Assembly: GCF_005519465.1 (NCBI RefSeq)
Contig: NZ_CP027859.1
Location: 1,116,001 to 1,180,000 of the forward strand
Origin: Streptomyces clavuligerus
GTDB lineage: Bacteria; Actinomycetota; Actinomycetes; Streptomycetales; Streptomycetaceae
Reading direction: 5' to 3'
DNA: 64,000 nt
Under the pieces are notes generated by a model. It saw only the letters and a list, made by a program, of their open reading frames with translations. It did no database searches and was not told the DNA's origin. The translations under genes were made by a program, and so were the position numbers. Positions 36,865 through 46,029 of the stretch are shown here, one piece after another (positions within the stretch are counted from its first letter, which is position 1; each line of letters opens with the position of its first letter).

Positions 36865-38448
36865 ATGCCCGGCCCCGACCTCGTGTACGGATTCCGGGTG
36901 CGCATCGGCACCGAGGGCCGCCCCGGCGGCGGCCCCGGCGGTCACTCCGAACCCGGCAGCGCACCCCGCTTCGCCGTCCGCGGGACCCATGTCCCCGTGC
37001 ACGACGGCACCGCGTACCCGCTCTGGAGCGGAACGGCCGTGACCCTGGGCCGTCCGCCCGTCCTGGTCGCCGACGGCCAGGTCCGGCTGCTCCTGGCGGG
37101 CGAGCTGTACAACCGCGCCGAGCTGACCGGAGCGCTCGGCGGCTCCTCTGCCGCCCTCGGCGACGCCGAACTGCTGCTGGCCGCCTGGCGGCGCTGGGGC
37201 CCCGGGGCCTTCCGGCTCCTGAACGGACGGTTCGCCGCACTGCTCACCGACGCCTCCACCGGCGCGACCGTCGCGGCCACCGACCACGCCGGTTCGGTAC
37301 CGCTGTGGCTGCGCGCCGACGTGACGGGGCTGAGCGCCGCCACCGAGGCGAAGACCCTGGCGCACGAGCCGGGCCGGCCGCTGGGCCTGTCCGGCACCCA
37401 CACCGCGCCGGGGGCGGCGGGCGTCTGCCGGGTCCCCGCCGGGACCGCCCTCCTGCTGCACGGAGTCGGCGGCTCCGACATCACCGCCAGGGCGGTCCGC
37501 ACCTGGACACCCCCGCTCTCCCGGGCGCTGCCCGGCGAACGGGAGGCGGTGGACCTGGTCGGCGAACGCCTCGCCACGGCGGTCCGCACCCGGCTGCGCG
37601 GCGGGGAGGCGGCCCCCACCGTCGTCCTGTCCGGCGGCATCGACTCCGGGGGAGTCGCCGCCCACACGGCGGCCCTGGCACCCGGGACACGGTCCGTGTC
37701 GATGGGCACCGAGGTGTCCGACGAGTTCGACGCGGCCCGCTCGGTCGCCGTCCACCTGGGCACCGCGCACAGCGAGATCCGGCTCCACTCGGCCGAACTC
37801 GTCAGGGAACTGCCCTGGGCGGTCGCCGCCGCGGAGATCACCGACCCCACGGTCCTGGAGTACCTGCTGCCGCTCGTCGCCCTCTACCGGCGGCTCGACA
37901 CCGGGCCGCTCCGCATCCTCACCGGGTACGGCGCCGACATCCCGCTCGGCGGTATGCACCGGCGCACGGCCTCGCTCTGGTCCCTCGACGACGAGATCGC
38001 GGGCGACATGGCGGGCTTCGACGGCCTCAACGAGATGTCCCCCGTCCTCGCGGGCATCGCCGGGAAGTGGACCACCCACCCGTACTGGGACCGCGCGGTC
38101 CTGGACGCGCTGGTCTCCCTCGAACCCGGGCTCAAACGCCGGCGGGGCACCGACAAGTGGGTGTTGCGGCAGGCCCTCTCCGGCCTGCTGCCCGCCGAGA
38201 CCGTGGCCCGCCCCAAGCTGGGCATCCACGAGGGGTCCGGCACCACCAGCGCGTGGACCGGACTGCTCCTCGCCGAAGGGATCCGGCGCGACGAGGTGAC
38301 GGCCGTCAAGGGCGCCATGGCACGGCGCCTGTACGACGCGGTGGTCATCGACACGGTGCCGCCGGAGGACGTGGACTTCGGCGAGACGGTGCGGCGCTCC
38401 GTCGACGCGGTGCGCAGGCTCAGGCTCCAGGGCCGGGTGGTCGTATGA
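36865..38448 (+). CDS. bls1: Beta-lactam synthetase 1
   Basis: A 527-residue protein; I use ATG 36865, with GTG 36847 as a possible alternative. It closes the beta-lactam ring of carboxyethylarginine using ATP, giving deoxyguanidinoproclavaminic acid. It is related to class B asparagine synthetase: the N-terminal domain lacks the glutaminase cysteine at position 2, and the C-terminal domain has the PP-loop LSGGIDSGG (about 255-263), a tyrosine in GYGADIPLGG and the catalytic lysine in RPKLGIHEGSG. The stop overlaps the pah1 start (ATGA), so the two are translationally coupled. Confidence 0.95.
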   Translation: MPGPDLVYGFRVRIGTEGRPGGGPGGHSEPGSAPRFAVRGTHVPVHDGTAYPLWSGTAVTLGRPPVLVADGQVRLLLAGELYNRAELTGALGGSSAALGDAELLLAAWRRWGPGAFRLLNGRFAALLTDASTGATVAATDHAGSVPLWLRADVTGLSAATEAKTLAHEPGRPLGLSGTHTAPGAAGVCRVPAGTALLLHGVGGSDITARAVRTWTPPLSRALPGEREAVDLVGERLATAVRTRLRGGEAAPTVVLSGGIDSGGVAAHTAALAPGTRSVSMGTEVSDEFDAARSVAVHLGTAHSEIRLHSAELVRELPWAVAAAEITDPTVLEYLLPLVALYRRLDTGPLRILTGYGADIPLGGMHRRTASLWSLDDEIAGDMAGFDGLNEMSPVLAGIAGKWTTHPYWDRAVLDALVSLEPGLKRRRGTDKWVLRQALSGLLPAETVARPKLGIHEGSGTTSAWTGLLLAEGIRRDEVTAVKGAMARRLYDAVVIDTVPPEDVDFGETVRRSVDAVRRLRLQGRVVV

Positions 38449-39818
38449 GCGGCCAGAACGGCACCGGTGGCCAGAACGGCACCGGCGGCGGCAACGGCAC
38501 CGGCGGCGGCGCGGACGGTGCAGCGGGCGTGGGCGCGGGCACCGGCCCGCAGAGCGGCAACGGCCGCAGGAACGGCAGGAGCGGTCTCGGAGGGAGGGGC
38601 AGCCGCGGCCCGGACGGCGCCGCGGGCGCGGGAACGGGATTCCACGCGGGAACGGGAGCCCGTTCGGGAACGGGGGTCGGCACGGGAACGGGAGCCCGCA
38701 CGGGGTGGCCGGGCGTCGGTACGGGAACGGGAGCAGGGCCGGGTGCGCGGGGAACGGCCAGGGTGTCCACCGCCGTCTCCCCGCGCTACGCCCAACCGGC
38801 GACCTTCATGCGGCTGCGCCACCGGCCCGACCCGATCGGCCATGACGTGGTGGTCGTCGGCGCCCCGTACGACGGAGGCACCAGCTACCGGCCCGGCGCG
38901 CGGTTCGCGCCGCGCGCCATCCGGCACGAGTCCAGCCTGATCCACGGCGTCGGCATCGACCGGGGCCCAGGGGTCTTCGACCGGATCGACGTGGTCGACG
39001 GGGGCGACATCGACCTCAGCCCCTTCTCGATGGACCTGGCGATGGACACCGCGACGGTCGCCCTGACCCGGCTCCTGGAACGCAACGACGCGTTCCTGAT
39101 GCTGGGCGGGGACCACTCGCTCTCCCTGGCCGCCCTGCGCGCCGTGCACGCCCGCCACGGCCGGGTCGCCGTCCTGCACCTGGACGCGCACAGCGACACC
39201 AACCCACCCGTCTACGGCGGCACCTACCACCACGGCACCCCCTTCCGCTGGGCCATCGAAGAGGGCCTGGTGGACCCGGAGCGCCTGGTCCAGGTCGGCA
39301 TCCGCGGCCACAATCCGCGGCCCGACTCCCTGGACTACGCGCGCGGGCACGGCGTCAGCATCGTCACCGCCGCCGACTTCACCCGGCGCTCACCGCGCGG
39401 CATCGCCGAGCAGATCCGGCGCACCGTCGGCGGCCTGCCGCTGTACGTCTCCGTCGACATCGACGTCGTCGACCCGGCGTACGCCCCGGGCACCGGCACA
39501 CCGGCCCCCGGCGGGCTGTCCTCGCGCGAGGTGCTGACCCTGCTCGACGTGGTCGGGCAGCTCAGGCCCGTCGGCTTCGACGTGGTCGAGGTGTCCCCGG
39601 CGTACGACCCGTCGGGGATCACCTCCCTGCTGGCGGCGGAGATCGGGGCCGAACTGCTCTACCAGTACGCCCGCGCCACCACGTCGCCCGCGTCGGCACC
39701 GGTGGACTCTCCCCTGCCACCGGGGGCGGCGGCGGACGACGCCGAGAACGCCGAGAACGCGGTGGACGCGGTGGACGCCGAGAGCGCCGTGGACTTCGCC
39801 GGGCAGCGGTGGGGGTAG
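38445..39818 (+). CDS. pah1: Proclavaminate amidinohydrolase 1, with long low-complexity N-terminus
   Basis: It removes the guanidino group of guanidinoproclavaminic acid as urea. The arginase-fold core starts near SPRYAQPATFMRL and carries the Mn2+ ligands in GGDHSL, LDAHSDTN and SVDIDVVDPA. Read from the ATGA-coupled ATG 38445 the protein is 457 residues, but the first about 105 are Gly/Thr/Asn/Arg repeats encoded by GGAACG-type hexanucleotides, and about 45 extra residues follow the core. The clavulanic-acid paralogue is, from memory, about 313 residues. A GTG at 38764 would give a normal N-terminus. Coupling favours the long form; conservation favours the short. Confidence 0.92.
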   Translation: MSGQNGTGGQNGTGGGNGTGGGADGAAGVGAGTGPQSGNGRRNGRSGLGGRGSRGPDGAAGAGTGFHAGTGARSGTGVGTGTGARTGWPGVGTGTGAGPGARGTARVSTAVSPRYAQPATFMRLRHRPDPIGHDVVVVGAPYDGGTSYRPGARFAPRAIRHESSLIHGVGIDRGPGVFDRIDVVDGGDIDLSPFSMDLAMDTATVALTRLLERNDAFLMLGGDHSLSLAALRAVHARHGRVAVLHLDAHSDTNPPVYGGTYHHGTPFRWAIEEGLVDPERLVQVGIRGHNPRPDSLDYARGHGVSIVTAADFTRRSPRGIAEQIRRTVGGLPLYVSVDIDVVDPAYAPGTGTPAPGGLSSREVLTLLDVVGQLRPVGFDVVEVSPAYDPSGITSLLAAEIGAELLYQYARATTSPASAPVDSPLPPGAAADDAENAENAVDAVDAESAVDFAGQRWG

Positions 39819-39844
39819 GGCGGCCGGGGACAGCGGACGGAACG

Positions 39845-39890
39845 ACGGGAGCGGGCCCGGTGGCCGATCGACCACCGGGCCCGCTCCCGT
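39845..39890. terminator. Bidirectional terminator between pah1 and oat1
   Basis: A perfect 19-base stem: ACGGGAGCGGGCCCGGTGG (39845-39863) pairs with 39872-39890 around an eight-base loop. It lies between the convergent pah1 (stop 39818) and oat1 (stop 39943) and should end both transcripts. Confidence 0.9.
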
Positions 39891-39942
39891 GTTCCCTGCG
39901 CTCCCGCGCCCTCGCGGTCGCCGTCCGCCCGGGAGCGCCCGT

Positions 39943-41118
39943 TCAGACGGCCCGGCCGGCGCCGAGGCGCGGGTACCCCGCCAGGAGGTCGCAGCCGTGG
40001 ACCGTGAACGCGCCGGGCGCCCGGCCCGGGACACCGAGGTCGATATGGACGGTCACCTCGCCGCCGTGCGGATACGCGGTGACGGCGTCCGGGCGGGCCC
40101 GGTCGCGGGGGGCGGGGAAGACCTCCCGGCCGCCGACCCGGATCGTGATCCGCCCGGGAGACCGGCCGGGGCCTTCGTCCCCGTGTCCACCCGCCACGGC
40201 GGCGACCGGCGCCCAGTCGGGTGCCGGGCCGTGCACCGCGGCCCTCAGCGACGGCGCGTCGACCACCGCCCGGCCCACGCGCCCGGCCTGCTCGGTGTCG
40301 TGGGCCCCGGTGACCCGCACCGTGACCAGGGCGCCGCCGCAGCCGCTGTCCCGGACGACGTCCCTGACCAGGTCCAGCGCCAGCGCGCCCAGGACCTGTT
40401 CGAACGCGACGAGGTCCACCCGGCCCGCGAGCCCGTTGGCGAGAACGGCCGCCGTGTCGCCGGTGGAGGCGTCGGCGCCGAAGCCCAGCCCGTGGAAGGC
40501 GCGGTCCGCGACCCGGCGGAAGATGTCGTCGAGGACGACGGGGCTCACCTGGGCGTCCGTGCAGAAGAACGCCAGCGTCGACCGGTCGTCCTGCTCCGCC
40601 GGGCCCGTACCCGGGCCCTTGGCGACACCGATCAGCGTCGCGTCGCCGCACCGCGCCCGCCGGATCGTGGGACGGGCGCCCGCGGTGCCCAGCACGGCCG
40701 CCGCCGCGCCGTCGAAGTCGGCACCCGGTAAGGGCCCGCGCACCGCCCGCAGATGGGCCCGGACACGGGACATCGGATACCGCTCGCCGACGGGTCCCGT
40801 GGAGGCGATCAGCACATCCCTCTCGTCGCAGTCGACGATCCCGGCCACCAGATGGCGCACCTCCGCGGCGTCCTCGTACCCCCGCGGGCCCGTCCCGGCG
40901 TTGGCGTTGCCGGACAGCACCACCACGCCCCGGGCGATCCCGTCGGCGACCGCGTCCCGGCTGAGCAGCACACTCGGCGCGGCGAACCGCGAACGGGTGA
41001 ACACCGCGCCGACCGCCGCGGGAACGTCGGAGGCGATGACGGCGAGGTCCGCGTGGGACCCCCTGATCCCGGCGTGACCGTGGTGCACGCGGAACCCTCT
41101 GGGCGAAGAGGCACGCAT
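39943..41118 (-). CDS. oat1: Ornithine acetyltransferase 1 (ArgJ-like)
   Basis: A 391-residue protein from ATG 41118. The ArgJ family transfers acetyl between N-acetylornithine and glutamate, here thought to adjust arginine supply. Landmarks are the oxyanion region SGNANAGTGPRGYEDAAEV, DVLIASTGPVGERYPM, LIGVAKGPGTG and FFCTDAQVSP. These enzymes self-cleave before a threonine that becomes the nucleophile, usually within ATML. Here the site reads RSTLAFF, with Ser before the Thr. The threonine is kept, so cleavage is plausible but the context is altered. It is a separate minus-strand unit between two terminators. Confidence 0.92.
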   Translation of the reverse strand: MRASSPRGFRVHHGHAGIRGSHADLAVIASDVPAAVGAVFTRSRFAAPSVLLSRDAVADGIARGVVVLSGNANAGTGPRGYEDAAEVRHLVAGIVDCDERDVLIASTGPVGERYPMSRVRAHLRAVRGPLPGADFDGAAAAVLGTAGARPTIRRARCGDATLIGVAKGPGTGPAEQDDRSTLAFFCTDAQVSPVVLDDIFRRVADRAFHGLGFGADASTGDTAAVLANGLAGRVDLVAFEQVLGALALDLVRDVVRDSGCGGALVTVRVTGAHDTEQAGRVGRAVVDAPSLRAAVHGPAPDWAPVAAVAGGHGDEGPGRSPGRITIRVGGREVFPAPRDRARPDAVTAYPHGGEVTVHIDLGVPGRAPGAFTVHGCDLLAGYPRLGAGRAV

Positions 41119-41326
41119 CGGACGGGACTTCCCTTCGGCTTGCCGGGCTCCGCGCGCCCCGTCGGGCGGCGGTCTCCCACCGTGGCACGGGGCGCTTGGC
41201 GGCGGCTCGACAGCGCGCTGGAACGGGAACGGCGCCACAGCGGAGGGAGGAGCGCCCGAGCAGGGGCAGGGGCAGGGGCCACGGGAACGGCGCCGGGGCA
41301 CGGAAAAGGCGCCGGGAAACGGGGAA

Positions 41327-41360
41327 GGCGCCGGGTCGGCCGCTGTGCCGACCCGGCGCC
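41327..41360. terminator. Terminator downstream of cvm6P
   Basis: GGCGCCGGGTCGGC (41327-41340) pairs perfectly with GCCGACCCGGCGCC (41347-41360) around a six-base loop. It begins 28 bases beyond the cvm6P stop in the direction of transcription (minus). Upstream of oat1 the same gap carries several GGCGCCGGG repeats. Confidence 0.8.
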
Positions 41361-41387
41361 CCCCGCGGGTGGCGGCCCGCGGTCTCG

Positions 41388-42869
41388 TCACCCCCGCCGG
41401 GGGGCCGCGCCGATCCGCCCGTCGGGTGCCAGCCGCCGCAGCACCGAGTCCAGCCCGTCCGCCACCTCGTCCGCCGTGGCCCGGTCCATCACGAGCGCCG
41501 GATTGAGGACCAGGGAGCGCGGCGTGGCCCGGACGATGACGCCCGCGTCCTCGCGCAGCGCGTCCACGACCCCGAGGGTGCCGCCCGGCAGCGGGGTGCG
41601 GGCCGTCTTGTCCGACACCAGCTCGACGGCGAGCATCATGCCCAGTTGCCGGACGTCCCCCACGGCGGGCAGCCCGCGCAGGGCCGCCAGCCGCCCGGCG
41701 AGGTGGTCGCCCACCTTCACCGCGTTCTCCAGCAGCCCTTCCCGTTCGATGATGTCGAGATTGGCGAGCGCGACGGCGCACGCCGTGGGGTGACCGGTAT
41801 AGGTGAAGCCGATCGGGAACCCCGTCTCCCCGTTCACGGCGTCCGCGACCTCCTCGGTCAGGAGCACCGCCCCGTGCGGGACATACCCGGAGGTGATGCC
41901 CTTCGCGGTCACCAGCAGATCGGGGGTCACCCCGAAGTGCTCGGCCGCGAACCAGGTCCCCGTGCGGCCGAACGCGGTGACGACCTCGTCCAGGATCAGC
42001 AGGATGCCGTGGGAGCGCAGCAGCGCGGCGACGCGCGGCCAGTAGTCCGGCGGCGGGACGACGGCGCCGCCCGCGCCCATGACCGGCTCCCCGATCATCG
42101 CGGCGATCCGCCCGGGGCCGATCTCGTCGATGGTGCGGGCGAGTTCGCGCAGGCAGTACTCCGTGACGTCCTCGCCGTCGTACAGCTCGGCGTGGTACGG
42201 GTCGGGCGGCGTGAGGTGGTGCACATGGGGCAGCACCGGGCCGAACCCGTCCTGGTAGGCGGGCGAGCCCGACACCGTACCGCTGCCGTAGCCGATGCCG
42301 TGGTAGGCGGTGCGGCGCGACAAGATCCAGGTGCGCTCCGGGCTGCCGGTGCGGTGGTGGAAGTAACGGGCCATGCGCAGGGCGATCTCGACGCCCTCGC
42401 CGCCGCCGCTGGTGAAGTAGACGCGCTGGAGACCCTGGGGCGCCAGGTCGGTGAGGCGCGCGGCCAGTCGGATGGCCTTGTCGTTGCTGATGGTGCCCCA
42501 GGTGTGGAAGTGACCGAGTGTCCGCATCTGCTCGGCGGCGGCCTGCGCGATCTCCTCACGTCCATGGCCGATCTGGGTCAGTCCGAGCACCGACGAGGCG
42601 TCGAGATAGGTGCGCCCTTCGGTGTCCCGTACGGTGCAGCCGCGGCCGGAGACCAGAACGGTGCGGTCCTCGCGGCCCCGGGGCAGGACCGGGTGGAACA
42701 TATGGGCGCGGTCCGCCGCGAGCAGCCACGCGGCCTCGGCGCCCGGGTCCGGGCGCGGCTCGGAACGGGTGCCGGGACGGGTCCCGGGACGCGCGTGGGG
42801 AGGTGCGTCGGGACGCGGCTCGGGGTGGGTGCCGGACCGCGGGTACGTATCCGCTGCGTACGTGTCCAA
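41388..42869 (-). CDS. cvm6P: Class III aminotransferase of the clavam cluster
   Basis: A 493-residue protein if it starts at TTG 42869, which has GAGGAG six bases upstream; a GTG at 42911 would add 14 residues. Motifs are those of omega-type transaminases: FTSGGGEGVEIALRMARYF (PLP phosphate), ILDEVVTAFGRTG and VTAKGITSGYVPHGAV with the PLP lysine. The N-terminal 45 residues are Pro/Arg/Thr repeats. In S. clavuligerus the gene is known as c6p/cvm6P and is needed for non-clavulanate clavams. A role in removing the amino group of clavaminic acid is commonly proposed and fits the fold. Confidence 0.88.
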   Translation of the reverse strand: MDTYAADTYPRSGTHPEPRPDAPPHARPGTRPGTRSEPRPDPGAEAAWLLAADRAHMFHPVLPRGREDRTVLVSGRGCTVRDTEGRTYLDASSVLGLTQIGHGREEIAQAAAEQMRTLGHFHTWGTISNDKAIRLAARLTDLAPQGLQRVYFTSGGGEGVEIALRMARYFHHRTGSPERTWILSRRTAYHGIGYGSGTVSGSPAYQDGFGPVLPHVHHLTPPDPYHAELYDGEDVTEYCLRELARTIDEIGPGRIAAMIGEPVMGAGGAVVPPPDYWPRVAALLRSHGILLILDEVVTAFGRTGTWFAAEHFGVTPDLLVTAKGITSGYVPHGAVLLTEEVADAVNGETGFPIGFTYTGHPTACAVALANLDIIEREGLLENAVKVGDHLAGRLAALRGLPAVGDVRQLGMMLAVELVSDKTARTPLPGGTLGVVDALREDAGVIVRATPRSLVLNPALVMDRATADEVADGLDSVLRRLAPDGRIGAAPRRG

Positions 42870-43041
42870 TGGGGGCTCCTCGGTGGGCCGTGGGGGGCGG
42901 CGACCGGCCACGGCCGCCGCCCGCCCAGTGTCGGCACCGCCCCTTGCACCCGGCTGCGCGTCCGGCTGCCCCGGGGGATCAAGCCCGGCGTCGGGGAGCG
43001 CGCAAGCGCCGCCCGCCGCCGAGGACCCCGGGGCCCGGGAC

Positions 43042-45624
43042 TCAGACCGTGGCCAGCGCCCCGAGCGCGGAGGAACGGGACACGGGCCGACGGGTGTTCT
43101 CCAGGTCGTCCCAGACGGCCTCCCGGACCAGCGGATGCACGAACCTCAGCCGCCCGGGGTCGTCGGGGTCTTCCTCCAGCAGACCGCCGCGGACCGCCGT
43201 ACGGACGTTCTCCAGCGGGATTCCCTCATGGCGCAGCACGGTCTCGATCACACGCCGTTCGCAACTGCGCTCCACGACCGCGCAGATGTCGAGCACCCGG
43301 CGCACGGCGGGCGGCACGCTCGACAGCCGTTGCAGCACGACCCCGGCCAGCTCGTCCGGGATCTCCGTCTCCCAGGCGGCGGCGAGCCCCTGCCGGAGCG
43401 AGCGGAGGAGCTGGACGAGGAAGTACGGGTTCCCGGCGGAGCGCTCGTGCAGGGCCCGTACGAGGAGGGTGTCCGGGGCCTTGCCCAGCATCCCTCCGGC
43501 GAGTTCCCCGGTGGCCCGTGCGTCCAGGGCGTTCAGCAGGACCCGGCGCGCGCCGGTCGACTGGAGGATCACGGCGGCGGCCCGTCGCAGCTCGGCGTCG
43601 TGCGCGAGCCGGAAGGTGCGCGTGGTGACCACGAGCAGCAGGGGGACGGTGCGCAGTTGCTCCACCAGGAGGCGCAGCAGGGCGAGCGAGGGGGCGTCGG
43701 CCCGCTCCATGTCCTCCAGCATGATCACCACGGGTTCGCGGACCGTGCGCAGAAGCGCCTGGCACACGGCGTCGTGCAGGGTGAAACGAGCCTCTCTGGA
43801 GCGCGGGGGCGCGAGAGCGGGCGCGAGCGTGAGGGTGTGCGCCGGGGTGCTGTCCCCGTCGCCCGCACCGTCCCCGTTGCCGCTGTTCTCCTCGCCCCCG
43901 TCGGGGGAGTGCGGCCCCTGTGGCTCCGGGCCCACCTCGGGAAGCAGTTCCGCGAGTGCGCGCCGCAGCCAACCGGGGAATCCGTGCATACGTTCCGGCC
44001 ACATCGCGTACAGATGCCGCAGCACGGTCGTCCACGGCCAGTAGTCGGGCCGGTCCTCACTCTCCGAACAGGACGCCCAGACGGTGCGCACACTGTCCGG
44101 AACCGAGCGCTCCAACTCGGAGAGGAGCCGGGTCTTGCCGCTGCCCGCCTCGCCGACGACGAACGCCACCCGCCCCGAGGTGTGGAACGCGGACGTCGCG
44201 GACTCCAGCAGACCGCGCAGCTCGTCGCCGCGCCCGACGAACGGCGGCAGCGTGGGGAACACCTGCCCGGTGCGCATCCCCTGCGCGCCCCCGTGGACCG
44301 GCTCGCCCCGGAGGGTCTGCGGCCGGTGGAGCGCCACGGACCCGAAAGCGGACCCGGGCCCGGAGACATGGCCGGAAACGGGCGCGGCTACGGACGCGGC
44401 AACGGACGCCGAGCCAGAAACGGAGCCGGGAAAGAAGGTGGGAACCGACGCAGGAGCGGAGCCGGAGCCGGAGCCGGAGCCGGAAACGGACGCGGAAACG
44501 GAGCCGGAGGCGGACGCGGGGGCCGCCCCCGCGCCCGCCGCCACCGTCATCGCCCCCGGGACCCGCGCCCGCCCCGCCACCGGCCGCGTCAACGGCCTCG
44601 ACCGCTGTGCCGGGACCGACACCGTCACGGCCCCCCGCCCGACCCCCGCCGACGGCGGCGCGGACGCCGGGACGACGCGGTCCAGACCGTTGTCCTGACG
44701 CAGGATCGCCGCGTGCAGCGCCGCCAGCTCCTTGCCCGGATCGGTCCCCAGCTCCTCGGCCAGGGCCCGCCGCGTCGCCTCGTACGTCCTGAGCGCGTCC
44801 GCCTGGCACCCCAGCCGGTACTGCGCCTGCATGAGCTGCCCGATCAGCCGCTCCCGCAGCGGATTGCGCTGCACCTCCGGCTTGAGCTGGTCCATCACCT
44901 CCTCGTCCCGCCCCAGCCGCAGACAGCAGTGCGCCCATGTCTCCACGGCGCCCAGCCGGAGCTGCTCCAGCCGATTGGCCTCCTGGACGGCGAAGTCGTA
45001 CGCGCTCAGCTCCTCGTACGGTGTCCCGCCCCAGCTCAGCAGGGCCTGGCAGAGCACGGCCCGCGCCTCCTGGTGCTGCTCCTCGCGCGAGAGCCGGCGC
45101 CCTGTCCTGATGGCCTGCTCAAAACGGTTCGCGTCGATGTGCTCGGTGCCGAGCGCGAGGGTGTAGCCCGGCGGCTGGTGCAGCAGTTCGGGTGTCGAAC
45201 CGTCCGGGAGCACACACTCGGCCAGGAGTTTCCGCAGCCGGGACACATAGGACTGGAGCGTCGCGGTGACCGCGCCCGGTGGTGAGTTGCCCCAGATACG
45301 GAAGACGATCGAGTCGACCGGCACCACACTGCCCGCGTTGATGAGCAGCAGGGCGAAAACGGCCCGCTGACGCGGAGGGCCCAGCTCCAGTTTCCGGCCG
45401 TCGGCGCGTACGCCCAGACAGCCCAGGACGGTGATGGACGGTGACGGACCCGGCAGGCCGGGGACGTCGTGACGAACCTCATCGCTGCACTCGTACACTG
45501 CGTATCCGATCTTCTCTGCGTGGCTGACGGCGCCGACGGCGCTGATGACAGAGCGCGGTGGGGACGTTGCCGCGCGGGTCCGGACACCGGGCGAACTCTT
45601 CTCGGATGCGAAGACGTCCGACAC
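43042..45624 (-). CDS. cvm7P: SARP-type regulator with ATPase domain, activator of alanylclavam genes
   Basis: An 860-residue protein. I chose GTG 45624 (GAAGGAG upstream); the frame stays open further upstream without similarity. Residues about 63-155 are the OmpR-type winged helix (LGPPRQRAVFALLLINAGSV), 160-310 the BTAD domain, 340-430 an Ala/Ser/Gly/Val low-complexity linker encoded by short repeats, and about 489 onward an AAA_16-type ATPase with VGEAGSGKTRLL. It ends without a LuxR-type HTH. Known as the pathway activator of this cluster in S. clavuligerus. It is divergent from snk, which suggests control by the two-component set. Confidence 0.9.
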   Translation of the reverse strand: MSDVFASEKSSPGVRTRAATSPPRSVISAVGAVSHAEKIGYAVYECSDEVRHDVPGLPGPSPSITVLGCLGVRADGRKLELGPPRQRAVFALLLINAGSVVPVDSIVFRIWGNSPPGAVTATLQSYVSRLRKLLAECVLPDGSTPELLHQPPGYTLALGTEHIDANRFEQAIRTGRRLSREEQHQEARAVLCQALLSWGGTPYEELSAYDFAVQEANRLEQLRLGAVETWAHCCLRLGRDEEVMDQLKPEVQRNPLRERLIGQLMQAQYRLGCQADALRTYEATRRALAEELGTDPGKELAALHAAILRQDNGLDRVVPASAPPSAGVGRGAVTVSVPAQRSRPLTRPVAGRARVPGAMTVAAGAGAAPASASGSVSASVSGSGSGSGSAPASVPTFFPGSVSGSASVAASVAAPVSGHVSGPGSAFGSVALHRPQTLRGEPVHGGAQGMRTGQVFPTLPPFVGRGDELRGLLESATSAFHTSGRVAFVVGEAGSGKTRLLSELERSVPDSVRTVWASCSESEDRPDYWPWTTVLRHLYAMWPERMHGFPGWLRRALAELLPEVGPEPQGPHSPDGGEENSGNGDGAGDGDSTPAHTLTLAPALAPPRSREARFTLHDAVCQALLRTVREPVVIMLEDMERADAPSLALLRLLVEQLRTVPLLLVVTTRTFRLAHDAELRRAAAVILQSTGARRVLLNALDARATGELAGGMLGKAPDTLLVRALHERSAGNPYFLVQLLRSLRQGLAAAWETEIPDELAGVVLQRLSSVPPAVRRVLDICAVVERSCERRVIETVLRHEGIPLENVRTAVRGGLLEEDPDDPGRLRFVHPLVREAVWDDLENTRRPVSRSSALGALATV

Positions 45625-46029
45625 GGCAGCTCCTTCGCCGGTTCGCGGATCTCTCCCCCGTGGAGAACCCGCAGCGTCGTCGCGGCCCACTCGGGGAAGC
45701 GGACCGACTCTCCGCGACGCACTTCCCAGAAGTACTGGGAACGATCGGCTTCCGCATCGCCGCCAGCGGCCAACATCCCTTCCCACCAACCCGAACCGCT
45801 GATTCCAGCTAGCTGCAAACTCCCGAGGTCAGGGCGGATTCCGCCGCGGCGCAGTGCCCCGCGCCGGACGGAGGAAGACGGTCCCGCCGTTCCGGGGGCT
45901 GATTCCGGACGCGTGTTCCCGACTCCGGCGGGCCACGTTGACGGGCGTTCACGGCGGACGTCATGCTGATGTGCCGTGATACCCGGTATGCGGGCGTCAT
46001 CGGGCGGGTAGGGGGGCCTGGCAGCGGTC
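45625..46029. promoter_or_regulatory. Divergent control region between cvm7P and snk
   Basis: A 405-base gap without genes. For snk a plausible promoter is TTGACG (45938-45943) and CATGCT (45962-45967) with an 18-base spacer, giving a leader of about 55 bases. Its -10 is the same hexamer as in the leaderless ArsR promoter at 23028. I see no clear promoter hexamers for cvm7P. Binding sites of Res1/Res2 are expected here but cannot be read from sequence. Confidence 0.4.
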
